Of a DNA stretch of 64,000 nt, positions 12,795-22,892 are shown piece after piece. The notes below the pieces were generated by a model that made no database searches, was not told the origin of the DNA, and saw only the letters and a program-made list of their open reading frames with translations. Numbering within the stretch: position 1 is the first letter of the stretch; every line of letters starts with the position of its first letter. The DNA is taken from the NCBI RefSeq assembly GCF_000966195.1, contig NZ_LAHL01000012.1, forward strand, positions 186,001 to 250,000, given 5' to 3'. The position numbers and the translations under genes were made by a program. Source of the stretch: Domibacillus robiginosus. GTDB lineage: Bacteria > Bacillota > Bacilli > Bacillales > Domibacillaceae.

Positions 12795-13706
12795 TCAAAC
12801 GTTTTTTCGTAATTCCTCAATTAAATCCGTAAATTCTTTTGGCGCCGGTGCTTCAAATTCCAGGTATTCATTCGTACGCGGGTGAACAAAGCCCAATACA
12901 CCTGCATGGAGTGCCTGGCCATCAATATCGAGTGTTTTTCGAGGTCCGTATTTCGGATCTCCCGCAAGCGGAAAACCGATATATTTCATATGAACACGAA
13001 TTTGGTGCGTACGCCCTGTTTCCAGCTCACATTCCACCAGCGTAAAATCACGAAAACGCTCAAGCACATGAAAATGCGTCACAGCTACTTTTCCATGATC
13101 GACGATCCCCATTTTTTGTCGGTCTTTCGTATCTCGCCCAATTGGGGCATCAACCGTACCAAAATCATGAGAAATAACACCGTGCACAATTGCCTGGTAT
13201 TTACGTGTAACAGACTTTTCGACAAGCTGGTTCACCAATTTTTCATGTGCCATATCATTTTTAGCTACCATAAGAAGGCCGGATGTATCTTTGTCAATCC
13301 GATGAACAATACCCGGGCGCATAACGCCATTAATACCGGATAAGTCTTTGCAGTGATACATTAAACCATTGACAAGTGTACCCGTTGTATGACCTGGAGC
13401 CGGATGAACAACCATACCGCGTGGTTTATTCACAACAATCACGTCTTCATCCTCATAAGCAATATCCAAATGTAAATTTTCAGCTTCGATATTTAGTTCT
13501 TCTGGATCAGGAATTTCAATGGTGACTTCGTCTCCAGCCGCCGCTTTGTAGTTGGCTTTAACCGGCTTTCCATTGACGAGAACACGCCCTTCTTTTAGCC
13601 ACTCTTGTACTTGAGAGCGGGAATACTGCTCTTCCTGCGCAGCAGCAAGCTTGTCAATTCGGCTTCCGTTTTCTTCTTCCTTCACCGTAAATTGTAATGA
13701 TTTCAT
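12795..13706 (-). CDS. ylyB: RluD-type 23S rRNA pseudouridine synthase (YlyB)
   Basis: 303 residues. Expected to isomerise uridines in large-subunit rRNA. An S4 RNA-binding domain occupies about residues 12-75 (SRSQVQEWLKEGRVLVNG), and the RluA-type catalytic domain follows with the active Asp in HRIDKDTSGLLM at about 137-148. The RTHQIRVHMKYIGFPLAGD motif is also intact. It lies between lspA and pyrR as in B. subtilis and overlaps nothing. Exact target uridines are not decidable from sequence. Confidence 0.93.
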   Translation of the reverse strand: MKSLQFTVKEEENGSRIDKLAAAQEEQYSRSQVQEWLKEGRVLVNGKPVKANYKAAAGDEVTIEIPDPEELNIEAENLHLDIAYEDEDVIVVNKPRGMVVHPAPGHTTGTLVNGLMYHCKDLSGINGVMRPGIVHRIDKDTSGLLMVAKNDMAHEKLVNQLVEKSVTRKYQAIVHGVISHDFGTVDAPIGRDTKDRQKMGIVDHGKVAVTHFHVLERFRDFTLVECELETGRTHQIRVHMKYIGFPLAGDPKYGPRKTLDIDGQALHAGVLGFVHPRTNEYLEFEAPAPKEFTDLIEELRKNV

Positions 13707-13707
13707 T

Positions 13708-14169
13708 TTATGCCTTCTTTCCTTTTCGTTCTTCTATTAGCATGGCAGCAAAAAGCAAAATAACACCAATCGTTAGGGCTGCATCTGCAATATTGAAAAT
13801 AGGGAACCGGTAACCGAAAATAAATGTCTGCACAAAATCAACCACTTCACCACGGAACAGACGGTCAATAAAATTGCCGATCGCGCCGCCAAGCAGGACA
13901 GCTAAAGATATTTTCATAAGCGGCTTTCCTTTTGCTTCTTTTTGCATAAAGTAAATAATGCCAACTACCACAACAGCAGTAATAATATAAAACAGCCAAA
14001 ATTGGCCTTCGAGCATTCCCCAGGCCGCTCCCCTGTTTCGATGTGATGTAATATGAAGTAGGTTTTCAATAACAGGTACACTTTCGCCAAGTTCCATCGA
14101 TTTTACAATCAGCCACTTGGTCCATTGATCAAGAAGAATGATGAGCAGTGACAATACGTAATAATACAT
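13708..14169 (-). CDS. lspA: prolipoprotein signal peptidase (signal peptidase II)
   Basis: 153 residues with four predicted membrane helices. Cleaves lipoprotein signal peptides in the membrane after lipid attachment, for example on CtaC encoded in this window. The catalytic aspartates lie in the conserved segments [20 protein letters not shown] (about 110-129) and [11 protein letters not shown] (about 141-151 region). An AGGT-rich ribosome binding site precedes the ATG. Only one base separates it from the downstream pseudouridine synthase gene. Confidence 0.96.
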   Translation of the reverse strand: MYYYVLSLLIILLDQWTKWLIVKSMELGESVPVIENLLHITSHRNRGAAWGMLEGQFWLFYIITAVVVVGIIYFMQKEAKGKPLMKISLAVLLGGAIGNFIDRLFRGEVVDFVQTFIFGYRFPIFNIADAALTIGVILLFAAMLIEERKGKKA

Positions 14170-14186
14170 ATCTTACCTCCAACGAT

Positions 14187-14225
14187 GAAAAGAGGTTAGC
14201 GGTTTTCTTAGCTAACCTCTTTTTC
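14187..14225. terminator. hairpin between ileS and lspA
   Basis: A ten-base perfect inverted repeat AGAGGTTAGC / GCTAACCTCT. In the minus (ileS) direction it is followed by only TTTTC, so termination may be partial and allow lspA expression from ileS. Confidence 0.6.
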
Positions 14226-14233
14226 GTTTCCTT

Positions 14234-17005
14234 TTAGTTCGCTTCTGAATAATGCTCTTTTACAACAGACGCACAGCGCGGGCAAAGTGTTGGATGCACT
14301 GCATCCTGACCTACTTCATCCGTTACAGTCCAGCACCGTTCACATGTTTCGCCAGAGGCTTTTTCTACCACAACTGAAGCTGTCTCAAGCTGAATAGCGT
14401 TTTCCGGTGCTTCTGTGTTCGTTCCAGCCATTTCAAATCCGGATACGATAAACAGCTGTTTCAAGTCTTCTTCAATCGATGCAAGCAGCGCCGTTGTTTC
14501 CTCTCCTGCAAACAACTTCACATGTGCTGTCAATGATTTTCCGATCACTTTCTGGTTACGGGCTTCTTCAAGCGCTTTTAACACATCATCCCGAACCGCC
14601 ATAAATGCTGTCCATTTTTCGGTTAACACAGCTGTCTCTGCAAGATCTTTGTATGCTGGCATATCCGTCAGCTGCACATATTTCTCTTCTGCTTCTGGCA
14701 CTTCCATCCATACTTCATCTGCTGTGTGCGGTAAAATCGGTGACACCAATTTTGCAAGTGCTGTCAGCGTTTCATACAACACGGTTTGAATCGCACGACG
14801 ATCAGCGTGATCTTCAGATTCAATATACAATACGTCTTTTGTGAAGTCCAAATAGAAGGAGCTTAAATCCACTGTACAGAAATTATTAACTGCGTGATAA
14901 ATAGCAGCAAATTCATATTTTTCGTAATGCCCACGTACCGTTTTGATTAATTCATTTAATTTTACAAGCATAAATTGATCGACTTCACGCAGGTTTTCAT
15001 ATGCTACTGCATGCTCACTTGGCTTAAAGCCATCCAGGTTTCCTAGAAGGAAGCGGAACGTATTGCGGATTTTACGGTACACCTCCGCTACTTGTTTTAA
15101 AATGGCATCGGATACGCGTACGTCTGCCTGAAAATCAACCGATGCTACCCAAAGGCGAAGGATATCAGCACCAAGCTGTTCCATTACTTTTGCCGGAATA
15201 ACCGTATTACCAAGTGATTTACTCATCTTGCGGCCTTCACCATCAAGCGCAAATCCGTGACTCAGCACCCCTTTGTATGGCGCTTTCCCTGTTACAGCTA
15301 CTCCTGTAATTAAAGAAGAGTTAAACCAGCCACGATATTGATCAGAGCCTTCTAAATAAAGATCAGCTGGACGCTGGGCATCCTCTCGCTGCTCTAAAAC
15401 AGCTTCATGAGAAGAACCTGAATCGAACCAAACATCCATAATGTCATTTTCTTTTGTAAATTCACCATTTGGGCTGCCTGGATGCGTAAATCCTTCCGGC
15501 AGCAGTTCATTGGCTGTCCGTTTGAACCAAATGTTTGATCCGTGTTCACGGAATAATTGTGACACATGCGAAACAGTTTCATCCGTAATAATGGCTTCAC
15601 CATTCTCTGCATAAAAAACAGGAATAGGAACTCCCCATGCCCGCTGACGAGAAATACACCAGTCGCCACGGTCACGGATCATATTAAACAAGCGTGTTTC
15701 ACCCCAGGCGGGCACCCACTTTGTTTCTTTAACAGCTTGGAGTAGTTCCGGACGGAACTTGTCGATAGAAGCAAACCACTGAGCTGTCGCACGATAAATA
15801 ACCGGCTTTTTCGTCCGCCAGTCATGCGGATACGAGTGAGTAATAAATTCCATTTTCAATAATGCGCCAGCTTCAGTTAATTTTTCGGTAATCGCTTTGT
15901 TGGCTTTGTCGTAAAACAGCCCTTCAAATCCAGGGGCTTCTTCTGTCATAATTCCGCGGTCATTTACAGGGCAAAGAACATCAAGGCCGTATTTTTTCCC
16001 GACGATAAAGTCATCTTCCCCGTGTCCAGGTGCAGTGTGAACAGCTCCTGTACCAGAATCTGTTGTCACGTGTTCACCAAGCATAACAAGCGAATCACGT
16101 CCGTAAAGTGGGTGCGCAGCAACAATACGATCAAGCTGCTCACCTTTTACCAGCTTATCAACCGTGTATGATTCCCAGCCGACTTTCGCCGCTACTTCTT
16201 CAAGAAGTGCTTCAGCCACCACGAATTTTTCACCTGCTGTTTTTACAACTGCATAGTTCAATTCAGGATGAACAGAAATACCAAGGTTTGCCGGAATTGT
16301 CCATGGAGTTGTGGTCCAAATAATAATTTTTGACCCTTCTTCAAGCACAGTGTTTCCTTTTTTCACTTCAAAAGAAACATAAATAGAAGCCGATTTTTTA
16401 TCCTGATATTCAATTTCTGCTTCTGCAAGTGCCGACTCGGAAGATGGAGACCAATAAACAGGTTTTAACCCTTTATAGATAAATCCTTTTTTCGCCATTT
16501 CACCGAACACTTTAATTTGAGCCGCTTCGTATTCCGGCTTTAACGTAATATATGGGTTTTCCCAGTCACCGCGGACGCCAAGACGTTTAAACTGCTCACG
16601 CTGGTTATCAATTTGTTTGTAGGCATACTCTTCACAAAGCTGGCGGAACTCGGCAATGGTCATTTCCTTTCGGTTAACTCCCGAGTTTGTCAAAGCCTGT
16701 TCAATGGGAAGACCGTGTGTGTCCCAGCCCGGAATATAAGGTGCATAAAAGCCGCTCATTGACTTAAAGCGGACAATAAAGTCCTTCAGAATTTTATTTA
16801 GTGCGTGCCCGATATGGATGTCACCATTCGCATATGGAGGACCATCATGCAAAACAAACATTGGGCGATCCTTTGTACGCTCGAGTACCTGCTGATAAAT
16901 ATTTTCTTCATTCCACGTGCTTTGCATAGCCGGCTCACGCTTCGGCAGGTTGCCGCGCATTGGAAACTCCGTTTTTGGCATTAATAACGTATCTTTATAA
17001 TTCAT
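14234..17005 (-). CDS. ileS: isoleucyl-tRNA synthetase
   Basis: 923 residues from the ATG at 17005, seven to eight bases after AAAGGAGA. Charges tRNA-Ile. Class I motifs are present: HIGH within [16 protein letters not shown] (about 57-72) and KMSKS within [12 protein letters not shown] (about 590-600). A large editing domain lies between them. The C-terminal zinc finger has two Cys pairs, CERC and CPRC. Residue count matches the B. subtilis type (short, mupirocin-sensitive class by its C-terminal zinc domain, which is an inference). Preceded by a T-box leader. Confidence 0.97.
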   Translation of the reverse strand: MNYKDTLLMPKTEFPMRGNLPKREPAMQSTWNEENIYQQVLERTKDRPMFVLHDGPPYANGDIHIGHALNKILKDFIVRFKSMSGFYAPYIPGWDTHGLPIEQALTNSGVNRKEMTIAEFRQLCEEYAYKQIDNQREQFKRLGVRGDWENPYITLKPEYEAAQIKVFGEMAKKGFIYKGLKPVYWSPSSESALAEAEIEYQDKKSASIYVSFEVKKGNTVLEEGSKIIIWTTTPWTIPANLGISVHPELNYAVVKTAGEKFVVAEALLEEVAAKVGWESYTVDKLVKGEQLDRIVAAHPLYGRDSLVMLGEHVTTDSGTGAVHTAPGHGEDDFIVGKKYGLDVLCPVNDRGIMTEEAPGFEGLFYDKANKAITEKLTEAGALLKMEFITHSYPHDWRTKKPVIYRATAQWFASIDKFRPELLQAVKETKWVPAWGETRLFNMIRDRGDWCISRQRAWGVPIPVFYAENGEAIITDETVSHVSQLFREHGSNIWFKRTANELLPEGFTHPGSPNGEFTKENDIMDVWFDSGSSHEAVLEQREDAQRPADLYLEGSDQYRGWFNSSLITGVAVTGKAPYKGVLSHGFALDGEGRKMSKSLGNTVIPAKVMEQLGADILRLWVASVDFQADVRVSDAILKQVAEVYRKIRNTFRFLLGNLDGFKPSEHAVAYENLREVDQFMLVKLNELIKTVRGHYEKYEFAAIYHAVNNFCTVDLSSFYLDFTKDVLYIESEDHADRRAIQTVLYETLTALAKLVSPILPHTADEVWMEVPEAEEKYVQLTDMPAYKDLAETAVLTEKWTAFMAVRDDVLKALEEARNQKVIGKSLTAHVKLFAGEETTALLASIEEDLKQLFIVSGFEMAGTNTEAPENAIQLETASVVVEKASGETCERCWTVTDEVGQDAVHPTLCPRCASVVKEHYSEAN

Positions 17006-17035
17006 TCGATAATCTCCTTTTTCTTTTAAATACAA

Positions 17036-17285
17036 TAAAAAAACCTTTCACATCCCCAAAAAGGGACGGAAAGGTTTCCGCGGTACCACCCTGATTGACA
17101 GCATGCAGCTGCCCGCTCAAAATCCGTAACGTGGACCAGACGCTTTTCGCTACTTTTATATTCACGAAAAAAGCTCAAGGGTGATTTTGGAGCTGCATAT
17201 CGGTACCAGGCTTTCACCGCCCCTGGTTCGCTTTGAACCGATTATTTGCACTCTACTGTCCCTTTCATCGCGTTTAATGATTTAT
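17036..17285 (-). promoter_or_regulatory. T-box riboswitch of ileS (isoleucine specifier)
   Basis: The leader carries the T-box core AGGGTGGTACCGCGG (17092-17078), which pairs with the acceptor end of uncharged tRNA. Stem I has the AGTA-containing segment GGGACAGTAGAG and the apical GGTGAAAG loop closed by CCAGG/CCTGG. The specifier triplet reads ATC (Ile) at 17185-17183, followed by a purine as expected. The terminator is AAACCTTTC / GAAAGGTTT with a T run near 17041-17035. Uncharged tRNA-Ile should allow read-through. This element fills most of the 17006-17331 gap. Confidence 0.93.
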
Positions 17286-17331
17286 TTAGATGGTTACATT
17301 ATAAAAATGAACCATGCATTCGTCAAGCTTG

Positions 17332-17838
17332 TCATTCGTCATCGCTTAAGCGATCAATTTCCTCTGTATCCACTTCAAAATCAAGCAGCGTATCCCAGTC
17401 ATCATTGTTTAATAAGTCGAGCTGAGCTTCCATCAACATTTTAAAGCGTGTACGGAATACTTTAGACTGCTTTTTCAGCTCTTCAATTTCAACAGCGATC
17501 CGGCGCGCCTTTGACAGGGACTCCTCCACAATTCGGTCCGCATTTTTTTCCGCTTCCCGAACCAAAAGCTTGGATTCTTTTAAAGCATTTCGTTTCACAT
17601 CTTCTGCAGTTTCCTGCGCAATAACAATTGATTTGTTTAATGTTTCCTCGATATTTGAAAAATAACTGAGCCGTTCTGTTTGACCGGCCAGCTGGGCTTC
17701 TAATTCTTTTTTCTCCCGAATAATCAATTCGTAGTCTTTAATAATTTGATTGAGAAAATCATTCACTTCGTCTTCATCGTATCCACGAAATGAACGGCCA
17801 AATTCTTTTTTATGTATGTCCAACGGCGTTAAGGGCAT
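17332..17838 (-). CDS. divIVA: cell-division initiation protein DivIVA
   Basis: 168 residues. A coiled-coil protein that senses negative membrane curvature at septa and poles and guides division and chromosome-anchoring proteins. The conserved N-terminal lipid-binding module MPLTPLDIHKKEFGRSFRGY and DEDEVNDFLNQIIKDYEL is followed by heptad-rich coiled coils to about residue 130 and an acidic tail. Located between ylmH and the ileS T-box as in B. subtilis. Confidence 0.96.
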   Translation of the reverse strand: MPLTPLDIHKKEFGRSFRGYDEDEVNDFLNQIIKDYELIIREKKELEAQLAGQTERLSYFSNIEETLNKSIVIAQETAEDVKRNALKESKLLVREAEKNADRIVEESLSKARRIAVEIEELKKQSKVFRTRFKMLMEAQLDLLNNDDWDTLLDFEVDTEEIDRLSDDE

Positions 17839-17928
17839 ACAGACACCTCCAAAGCATCACATAATCATTGATTTTCATTATAAAGGTTTTTCGACCGCTT
17901 GTGGGAAAATCCTTGCATTTTCACAAAT

Positions 17929-18705
17929 TTATTTCAAAATGCCCAAGGTCATTCGCCATTTTTCTTTTTTTGTTTGACCATCAAGAGATAAAATTTTCAC
18001 ACGGCCCGTCCCACGAAGAGACAGCATATCACCATTTTCGCATTCAAAAGAAGGCTGTTCCACAGTACGCCAGTTCACCTTCACTGCACCGCCTTTAATC
18101 AGCTGCTGGGCCTTTTGCCGTGACATGGAGGGCAATGCGCTAATGATCACATCAAGACGCATCGATGACACTGTTACTGTCTGCTCCCGCCACTCCTCGG
18201 ATGAATAAAGAGCGTCGGAAAATGGTTTTTCTTCGAGTGAAATAGGTGTTTTTCCAACGTGGTCAAAGTGACTGTGTAAATAATCTGTCAGTTCTTTAGC
18301 TGCGATAACTTGAAAGCGTTCCTGCTGATTTAAAATATCGCCAAATTTTTCTCGTTTTAAGCCAAGCCCCATCAAGCTGCCAAGAATATGAGGGTGGCTG
18401 ATCGAAGCAAACTTATGCGGATAGTTTATTTCCAAAAGACTCACATCAAAATCTGTTTCATCTGGAGTTAAATAAGCAGGGTACAGTAATCCTCTTTTTC
18501 GTTCAGCAGTCGGATATCCGCCAAAAAAAGAGACGAGTACATCCTCATCGGATCCGACAACCGAGCGGAGAATTTGCCGCTGCCGGGGATCAAGAAAGCC
18601 CGTTAGTTTGGGAGCGTACGTGTCCGCTGCCTGCTGCTTCCAGCCTAAAGCTTTATCAATAAACTCTTTTTCTTCTGGCCGGAAATGCTGATAAATATCA
18701 CTCAT
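17929..18705 (-). CDS. ylmH: YlmH, S4-domain RNA-binding protein
   Basis: 258 residues. The C-terminal S4 domain (MRLDVIISALPSMSRQKAQQ, from about residue 180) binds rRNA/tRNA; the N-terminal part is the YlmH-specific region. Work in B. subtilis places YlmH in ribosome-associated quality control, where it can stand in for RqcP during alanine tailing by RqcH, besides its historical link to division genes. rqcH lies 16 kb away in this same window. Ends about 90 bases before divIVA. Confidence 0.93.
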   Translation of the reverse strand: MSDIYQHFRPEEKEFIDKALGWKQQAADTYAPKLTGFLDPRQRQILRSVVGSDEDVLVSFFGGYPTAERKRGLLYPAYLTPDETDFDVSLLEINYPHKFASISHPHILGSLMGLGLKREKFGDILNQQERFQVIAAKELTDYLHSHFDHVGKTPISLEEKPFSDALYSSEEWREQTVTVSSMRLDVIISALPSMSRQKAQQLIKGGAVKVNWRTVEQPSFECENGDMLSLRGTGRVKILSLDGQTKKEKWRMTLGILK

Positions 18706-18717
18706 GGCCGGCTCCTT

Positions 18718-18978
18718 TTAAACCCAGATCATCAATTGCTGGAGACCGCGCGTTGCCAGGTTTAATGTGATAAAAGCCACAATTGGAGAAATATCAATCA
18801 TGCCAAGCGGCGGAATGATACGGCGAAAAGGATCTAAATATGGCTCGCAAATTCTGGTTAAAAATCGGCCGATCGATGTATTTCGTGCGTCCGGAAACCA
18901 AGACATTAAAATATAAATAATGAGTGCCCAGGAATACAAATCGATTGCCCGGATCAGATAATAAAGTACAACATCCAT
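18718..18978 (-). CDS. ylmG: YlmG, YggT-family membrane protein
   Basis: About 86 residues with two hydrophobic segments ([15 protein letters not shown] and the C-terminal [13 protein letters not shown]). The signature [20 protein letters not shown] and [12 protein letters not shown] between them is typical. The family is linked to membrane-related division and, in plastids, nucleoid distribution; the molecular role is not known. The frame also opens at a GTG at 18993 that overlaps sepF; I chose the ATG at 18978 on homologue length. Confidence 0.88.
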   Translation of the reverse strand: MDVVLYYLIRAIDLYSWALIIYILMSWFPDARNTSIGRFLTRICEPYLDPFRRIIPPLGMIDISPIVAFITLNLATRGLQQLMIWV

Positions 18979-18983
18979 TTGTC

Positions 18984-19412
18984 TTATTGCCACCCCGTTT
19001 TTTCTTGATCTTGCTGCCCAAACTGCGTAATATTCCCGGAGATTTCTACATTTTCCGGCGCACAGAAAAAGATTTTTTCCCCAATTTGTTGAATTTCCCC
19101 ACCGATGGCATAAACCGTTCCACCTAGAAAATCAACAATCCTACGGGCCTGATCTGTTTGAATACGCTGCAAATTTACGACAACCGCTTTTTTTGCTTTT
19201 AAATGGTCCGCAATTTCCTGTGCTTCCGCGTACACACGTGGTTCCGCCATCACCACTTTGGATGGCTTTTGTGCACTTTTTAAGCTGACAACGTTTTTCT
19301 TACGAGGCGCTGCAGCTGAAGGCGGATCTTCTTCGTATACTTCTTCCTCTACGATATCGTAGTCTTCTTCATCTAGCAGGAAAAATGACTTAAACTTCGA
19401 CTTCACGCCCAT
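18984..19412 (-). CDS. sepF: SepF, FtsZ-binding septum protein
   Basis: 142 residues. Bundles FtsZ filaments and tethers them to the membrane as a partner or backup of FtsA. The short N-terminal membrane helix [13 protein letters not shown] is followed by an acidic low-complexity linker (about 15-45) and the C-terminal SepF core ([37 protein letters not shown]). Two ATGs are adjacent; that at 19412 has the better spacing (seven bases) from GGAGG, the other begins at 19415. Confidence 0.94.
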   Translation of the reverse strand: MGVKSKFKSFFLLDEEDYDIVEEEVYEEDPPSAAAPRKKNVVSLKSAQKPSKVVMAEPRVYAEAQEIADHLKAKKAVVVNLQRIQTDQARRIVDFLGGTVYAIGGEIQQIGEKIFFCAPENVEISGNITQFGQQDQEKTGWQ

Positions 19413-19433
19413 CATTCCACCTCCGCTTTCTTT

Positions 19434-20105
19434 TTACTCCCCAACAAGCGCTGTCCCGATACGAATCATTGTTGCGCCTTCTTCCACTGCAATTTCAAAA
19501 TCATTACTCATGCCCATCGATAATTCACGGCATGGAGCATAGGAAAGGTGAAGTGCTGCTACTTCGTCTCTGCACAAAGCGAGTTTTCGAAAGCATGAGC
19601 GTAGAAGATCCTGGTCTTCTGTAAGTGGTGCCATTGTCATCAAGCCGCAAACACGAATTTTTTCATAAATGTGAAGCGACTGGACAAACGGCACAACTTC
19701 TTCGGGTGCTATCCCGTGTTTTGATTCTTCACCTGATACATTGACTTGAACAAAACATTGAATCGGTTTTTCGGCACGGCTATTTATTTCTTTTGCCAGC
19801 GACATCCGGTCAAGTGAATGAATAAAGTCTGCCTGGTGAATCATTGATTTTACTTTTCTTGTTTGCAGAGATCCAATAAAGTGCCATACCGCTTTTTGGC
19901 CAATGCTTTCATACTTCTCATTTAAGCCTTCTGCCCGGTTCTCTCCCAGATGATTAATGCCTGCTTCCACGGCTTCTTCGGCACGAGCAGTTGTAACATA
20001 TTTAGTGACGGCAATGATCTGCACATCTTCCGCCTGCCGGCCTGAACGGCGGGCTGCTTCATCAATTCGTTGTTTAATACTTTTAACTTTTTCGCTAACC
20101 TTCAT
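19434..20105 (-). CDS. ylmE: YlmE, YggS/PROSC-family pyridoxal phosphate-binding protein
   Basis: 223 residues, a PLP-binding TIM-barrel protein that buffers PLP and affects amino/keto acid balance; no catalytic activity is established. The PLP lysine lies in [15 protein letters not shown] near residue 35. Other family features are [28 protein letters not shown], and the phosphate-binding end [21 protein letters not shown]... read in two parts. Overlaps the 3' end of ylmD by 11 bases. Confidence 0.94.
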   Translation of the reverse strand: MKVSEKVKSIKQRIDEAARRSGRQAEDVQIIAVTKYVTTARAEEAVEAGINHLGENRAEGLNEKYESIGQKAVWHFIGSLQTRKVKSMIHQADFIHSLDRMSLAKEINSRAEKPIQCFVQVNVSGEESKHGIAPEEVVPFVQSLHIYEKIRVCGLMTMAPLTEDQDLLRSCFRKLALCRDEVAALHLSYAPCRELSMGMSNDFEIAVEEGATMIRIGTALVGE

Positions 20106-20925
20106 AATTCCCTTCCTTCCAGCCGATATATCCCATCATTCTGCCTGTATGTCCACGGTCACGCCGGTGAGAAAAAAAATCCGTGGAACAGCTTGAGCAC
20201 AGTGATGTGACATGAATATTTTCCGGCGGGAGTCCCTCTTTGATGAGAAGGTCTCTATTAAAAAGCTGGAGGGAGAAAAAATATGTGTCTCTTTCGTTTC
20301 GAACGGGTGAAAATGGCATGTCTTCATTTGGTTGATACCATTTTCGAACGGCTTCTACAACAGAGGCCCCTACTTTGTAGCATGACCCACAAATAGAAGG
20401 CCCAATAGCTGCTTCTATATCCTCCAGGCGGCTGCCCTCCTGCTTCCACTTTTTAATCATATTCGGTCCTATTCCGCCAACCGCGCCTTTCCATCCGGCA
20501 TGTGCCGTTCCGATCCGCTTCGTTGTCCGGTCAAGGAAGTAGAGAGGCACACAATCTGCATAACAAAGGGTGAGCAGCACCCCGGTCTCGTTACTATCAA
20601 GCCCGTCGGTTGCTGCAAGTGCTGTTTCATAATCAAGCGCACCCCTGCCCCTGTCACTTTTTGACACGGAAGCGATATGCACTTCATGTGTCTGCTCACA
20701 CCCCACCCAGGCAGATGTCGGAAAATCGATTAATTCGGCTACCTTTCTTCTGTTTTCCTGAACAACAGAGGATTGATCCTGTACATGAAATGCCATATTT
20801 AGTCCGTTGTAACGTCCCGTTCCGCCAGCTGTCGACGTAAAACCAGCAACAAGTCCCGGTTCCTCCCGTTCCCATTTCTCCAGATAAAATAAACCATTGT
20901 CTGCTTTTTTAAAAGGTTCTATCAT
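20095..20925 (-). CDS. ylmD: YlmD, YfiH/LACC1-family purine nucleoside phosphorylase-like protein
   Basis: 276 residues. Family members (earlier called multicopper polyphenol oxidases, DUF152) act on purine nucleosides. The His and Cys metal/catalytic residues appear in TADCVPL-like [30 protein letters not shown], and [14 protein letters not shown]. The C-terminus keeps [14 protein letters not shown]. Substrate in this organism is inferred from family only. It overlaps ylmE and lies between ylmC and ylmE as in B. subtilis. Confidence 0.9.
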   Translation of the reverse strand: MIEPFKKADNGLFYLEKWEREEPGLVAGFTSTAGGTGRYNGLNMAFHVQDQSSVVQENRRKVAELIDFPTSAWVGCEQTHEVHIASVSKSDRGRGALDYETALAATDGLDSNETGVLLTLCYADCVPLYFLDRTTKRIGTAHAGWKGAVGGIGPNMIKKWKQEGSRLEDIEAAIGPSICGSCYKVGASVVEAVRKWYQPNEDMPFSPVRNERDTYFFSLQLFNRDLLIKEGLPPENIHVTSLCSSCSTDFFSHRRDRGHTGRMMGYIGWKEGNYEG

Positions 20926-20976
20926 GGCATGGCTCCCGCTGATTTTCTTTTAGTGTACCACATGCCTTGTTTTTCG

Positions 20977-21234
20977 TCACCGTTCTTCCTCTTTCAGTTC
21001 ATTATCACTGTGCCGAACTAAAATAACATCACCGCCAATTTTTACAATTCGGATCCAGGGAATGACCAACTCTTCTTCCTTGCCAAATAACCCAAATTTT
21101 TTACCGCTTTGTTCAATAATCAAGGCAGAAATCGCTCCTGTTGCATTGTTTAGCTCAATATCAGCCAGCCGGCCCAGCTTTTTCCCGTTGGTTACATTGA
21201 CGATATCTTTCAGCTGAAATTCTGAAATGCGCAT
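20977..21234 (-). CDS. ylmC: YlmC/YmxH-family PRC-barrel protein
   Basis: 85 residues, a PRC-barrel domain protein (MRISEFQLKDIVNVTNGKKL, GRLADIELN) of the family often called sporulation protein YlmC/YmxH. Function is not known; related members are expressed during sporulation. It lies directly downstream of sigG and its terminator, and its start follows an AGGAGGGG ribosome binding site near 21242. Confidence 0.88.
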   Translation of the reverse strand: MRISEFQLKDIVNVTNGKKLGRLADIELNNATGAISALIIEQSGKKFGLFGKEEELVIPWIRIVKIGGDVILVRHSDNELKEEER

Positions 21235-21273
21235 TACAGCCCCTCCTTTGTATCAATGTATGCACCAAACCAA

Positions 21274-21308
21274 AGAAAAAACAGAAGATCTTCTCTTCTG
21301 TTTTTTCT
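21274..21308 (-). terminator. terminator after sigG
   Basis: On the minus strand ACAGAAGA / TCTTCTGT hairpin followed by TTTTTTCTTT, immediately after the sigG stop and before ylmC. Confidence 0.85.
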
Positions 21309-21309
21309 T

Positions 21310-22089
21310 TTAACCATTTATTTTCTTTTTCATTTGTTTAATGGCTCCTTTTTCGAGCCGGGATACCTGTGCTTGAGAGATACCAATTTCGTCTGCTACT
21401 TCCATTTGAGTACGGCCGGTAAAAAATCGTTTTTCGATAATCATCCGTTCCCGGTCTGATAATTTACTCAACTCATCTGTGACGGTCATCGTGTCCACCC
21501 ATTCTTTTTCCCGGTCTTTCCCATCACTGATTTGATCCATCATGTAAATAGGGTCTCCGCCATCCTGGAAAACAGGTTCAAACAATGAAACGGGATCTTG
21601 AATGGCGTCAAGAGCAAAAACCATTTCTTCTTTTGGCACATCGATTGCACGGGCAATGTCTTCTGCTGCCGGCTCAACGGAGTGTTCAGCTGTCAGTCGT
21701 TCTCTCGCCTGTAGTGCTTTATACGCGATGTCACGTAGAGAGCGGGAAACCCGGATAGGATTATTATCTCTTAGATAACGGCGAATCTCACCGATAATCA
21801 TGGGAACTGCATAAGTAGAAAAACGAACGTTGTGGCTTAAATCAAAATTATCAATGGATTTCATCAAACCAATGCAGCCTACTTGAAACAAATCATCGGC
21901 TTGTTCATTGCGGTGGTTAAATCGCTGGATTACACTTAAAACAAGGCGCAAGTTTCCGTTAACTAGTTCTTCACGAGCTTGTTTATCCCCATTTTGATAT
22001 TTTATAAACAGCACTTTCATTTCGGGATTTGTTAATACAGGCAGGGTCGAGGTATCAACACCGCACAGAACAACTTTATTTCGGGCCAT
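21310..22089 (-). CDS. sigG: RNA polymerase sigma-G, late forespore factor
   Basis: 259 residues from the ATG at 22089, seven bases after AGGAGG; a GTG one codon earlier also reads. Directs late forespore transcription after engulfment. Region 2 reads VNGNLRLVLSVIQRF and DDLFQVGCIGLMKSIDNFD; region 3 SLRDIAYKALQARE; region 4 TQMEVADEIGISQAQVSRLE. The N-terminal RNKVVLCGVDTSTLPVL is the SigG signature that separates it from SigF. Preceded by a sigma-F-type promoter in the sigE-sigG gap. Confidence 0.97.
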   Translation of the reverse strand: MARNKVVLCGVDTSTLPVLTNPEMKVLFIKYQNGDKQAREELVNGNLRLVLSVIQRFNHRNEQADDLFQVGCIGLMKSIDNFDLSHNVRFSTYAVPMIIGEIRRYLRDNNPIRVSRSLRDIAYKALQARERLTAEHSVEPAAEDIARAIDVPKEEMVFALDAIQDPVSLFEPVFQDGGDPIYMMDQISDGKDREKEWVDTMTVTDELSKLSDRERMIIEKRFFTGRTQMEVADEIGISQAQVSRLEKGAIKQMKKKING

Positions 22090-22123
22090 CACTGTTCCTC
22101 CTCATGATGTCTGTTTCTCAGAA

Positions 22124-22153
22124 CAGTATTGCCGGCCCGAAGGAAATTATTCA
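22124..22153 (-). promoter_or_regulatory. predicted sigma-F promoter of sigG
   Basis: In the minus direction TGAATA (22153-22148) and GGCAATACTG (22133-22124) are 14 bases apart. The -10 agrees with GGnnAnAnTR and the -35 with the sigma-F type. The TGA of the -35 is the sigE stop codon. In B. subtilis spoIIIG is known to be read by sigma-F from its own promoter here. Confidence 0.65.
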
Positions 22154-22870
22154 GCGCAGTTTATTGAGTTCTTTTTTCAGCCTGCCAATGATTTTTTTTT
22201 CTAATCTTGAAATATAAGACTGGGAGATTCCCAATAAATCGGCTACATCTTTTTGCGTTCTTTCTTCCTGGCCATTAAGGCCAAACCGCATCTCAATAAT
22301 TTGTTTTTCACGGCCTTCTAAGTCTTCAAGCGCTTCCGATACAAGATGTTTGTCCACTTCTTCCTCGATACCTTTTGTGATAATATCACTTTCGGTTCCT
22401 AGCACATCTGATAGAAGCAATTCATTTCCATCCCAATCAATATTAAGCGGTTCGTCAAATGAAATTTCCGAACGAATTTTATTATTGCGGCGCAGGTACA
22501 TTAAAATCTCATTTTCAATGCAGCGGGACGCATAAGTAGCGAGCTTGATCTTTTTTTCAGGATCAAACGTATTAACCGCTTTGATAAGACCGATGGCTCC
22601 GATGCTAATGAGATCTTCAATATGAATACCGGTATTCTCAAATTTCCGGGCAATATAAACAACGAGGCGCAGATTCCGCTCAATTAACATTGCGCGAACT
22701 GCTTTATCTCCAGAAGGAAGCTTTGTTAAAAGGTGGGCTTCCTCATCGCGTGTCAGCGGCGGTGGAAGTGCTTCGCTGCCGCCAATATAATAAATTGCTT
22801 TGGATTTAAGCCCGGCTTTTTGAATCATGTTATACATTACATACATCCATTTTGTTTTTACCTGCCGCAT
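22151..22870 (-). CDS. sigE: RNA polymerase sigma-E (pro-sigma-E), early mother-cell factor
   Basis: 239 residues from the ATG at 22870, eight bases after AAAGGTGAG; a GTG three codons upstream is an alternative. Made as an inactive precursor with an N-terminal pro-sequence ahead of [13 protein letters not shown], which SpoIIGA removes. Region 2 has [17 protein letters not shown] and [17 protein letters not shown], followed by [18 protein letters not shown]; region 4 has [20 protein letters not shown]. It then drives mother-cell genes, including spoVD and spoVE in B. subtilis. Confidence 0.97.
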   Translation of the reverse strand: MRQVKTKWMYVMYNMIQKAGLKSKAIYYIGGSEALPPPLTRDEEAHLLTKLPSGDKAVRAMLIERNLRLVVYIARKFENTGIHIEDLISIGAIGLIKAVNTFDPEKKIKLATYASRCIENEILMYLRRNNKIRSEISFDEPLNIDWDGNELLLSDVLGTESDIITKGIEEEVDKHLVSEALEDLEGREKQIIEMRFGLNGQEERTQKDVADLLGISQSYISRLEKKIIGRLKKELNKLR

Positions 22871-22892
22871 ATTCTTCACTCACCTTTCAAAT

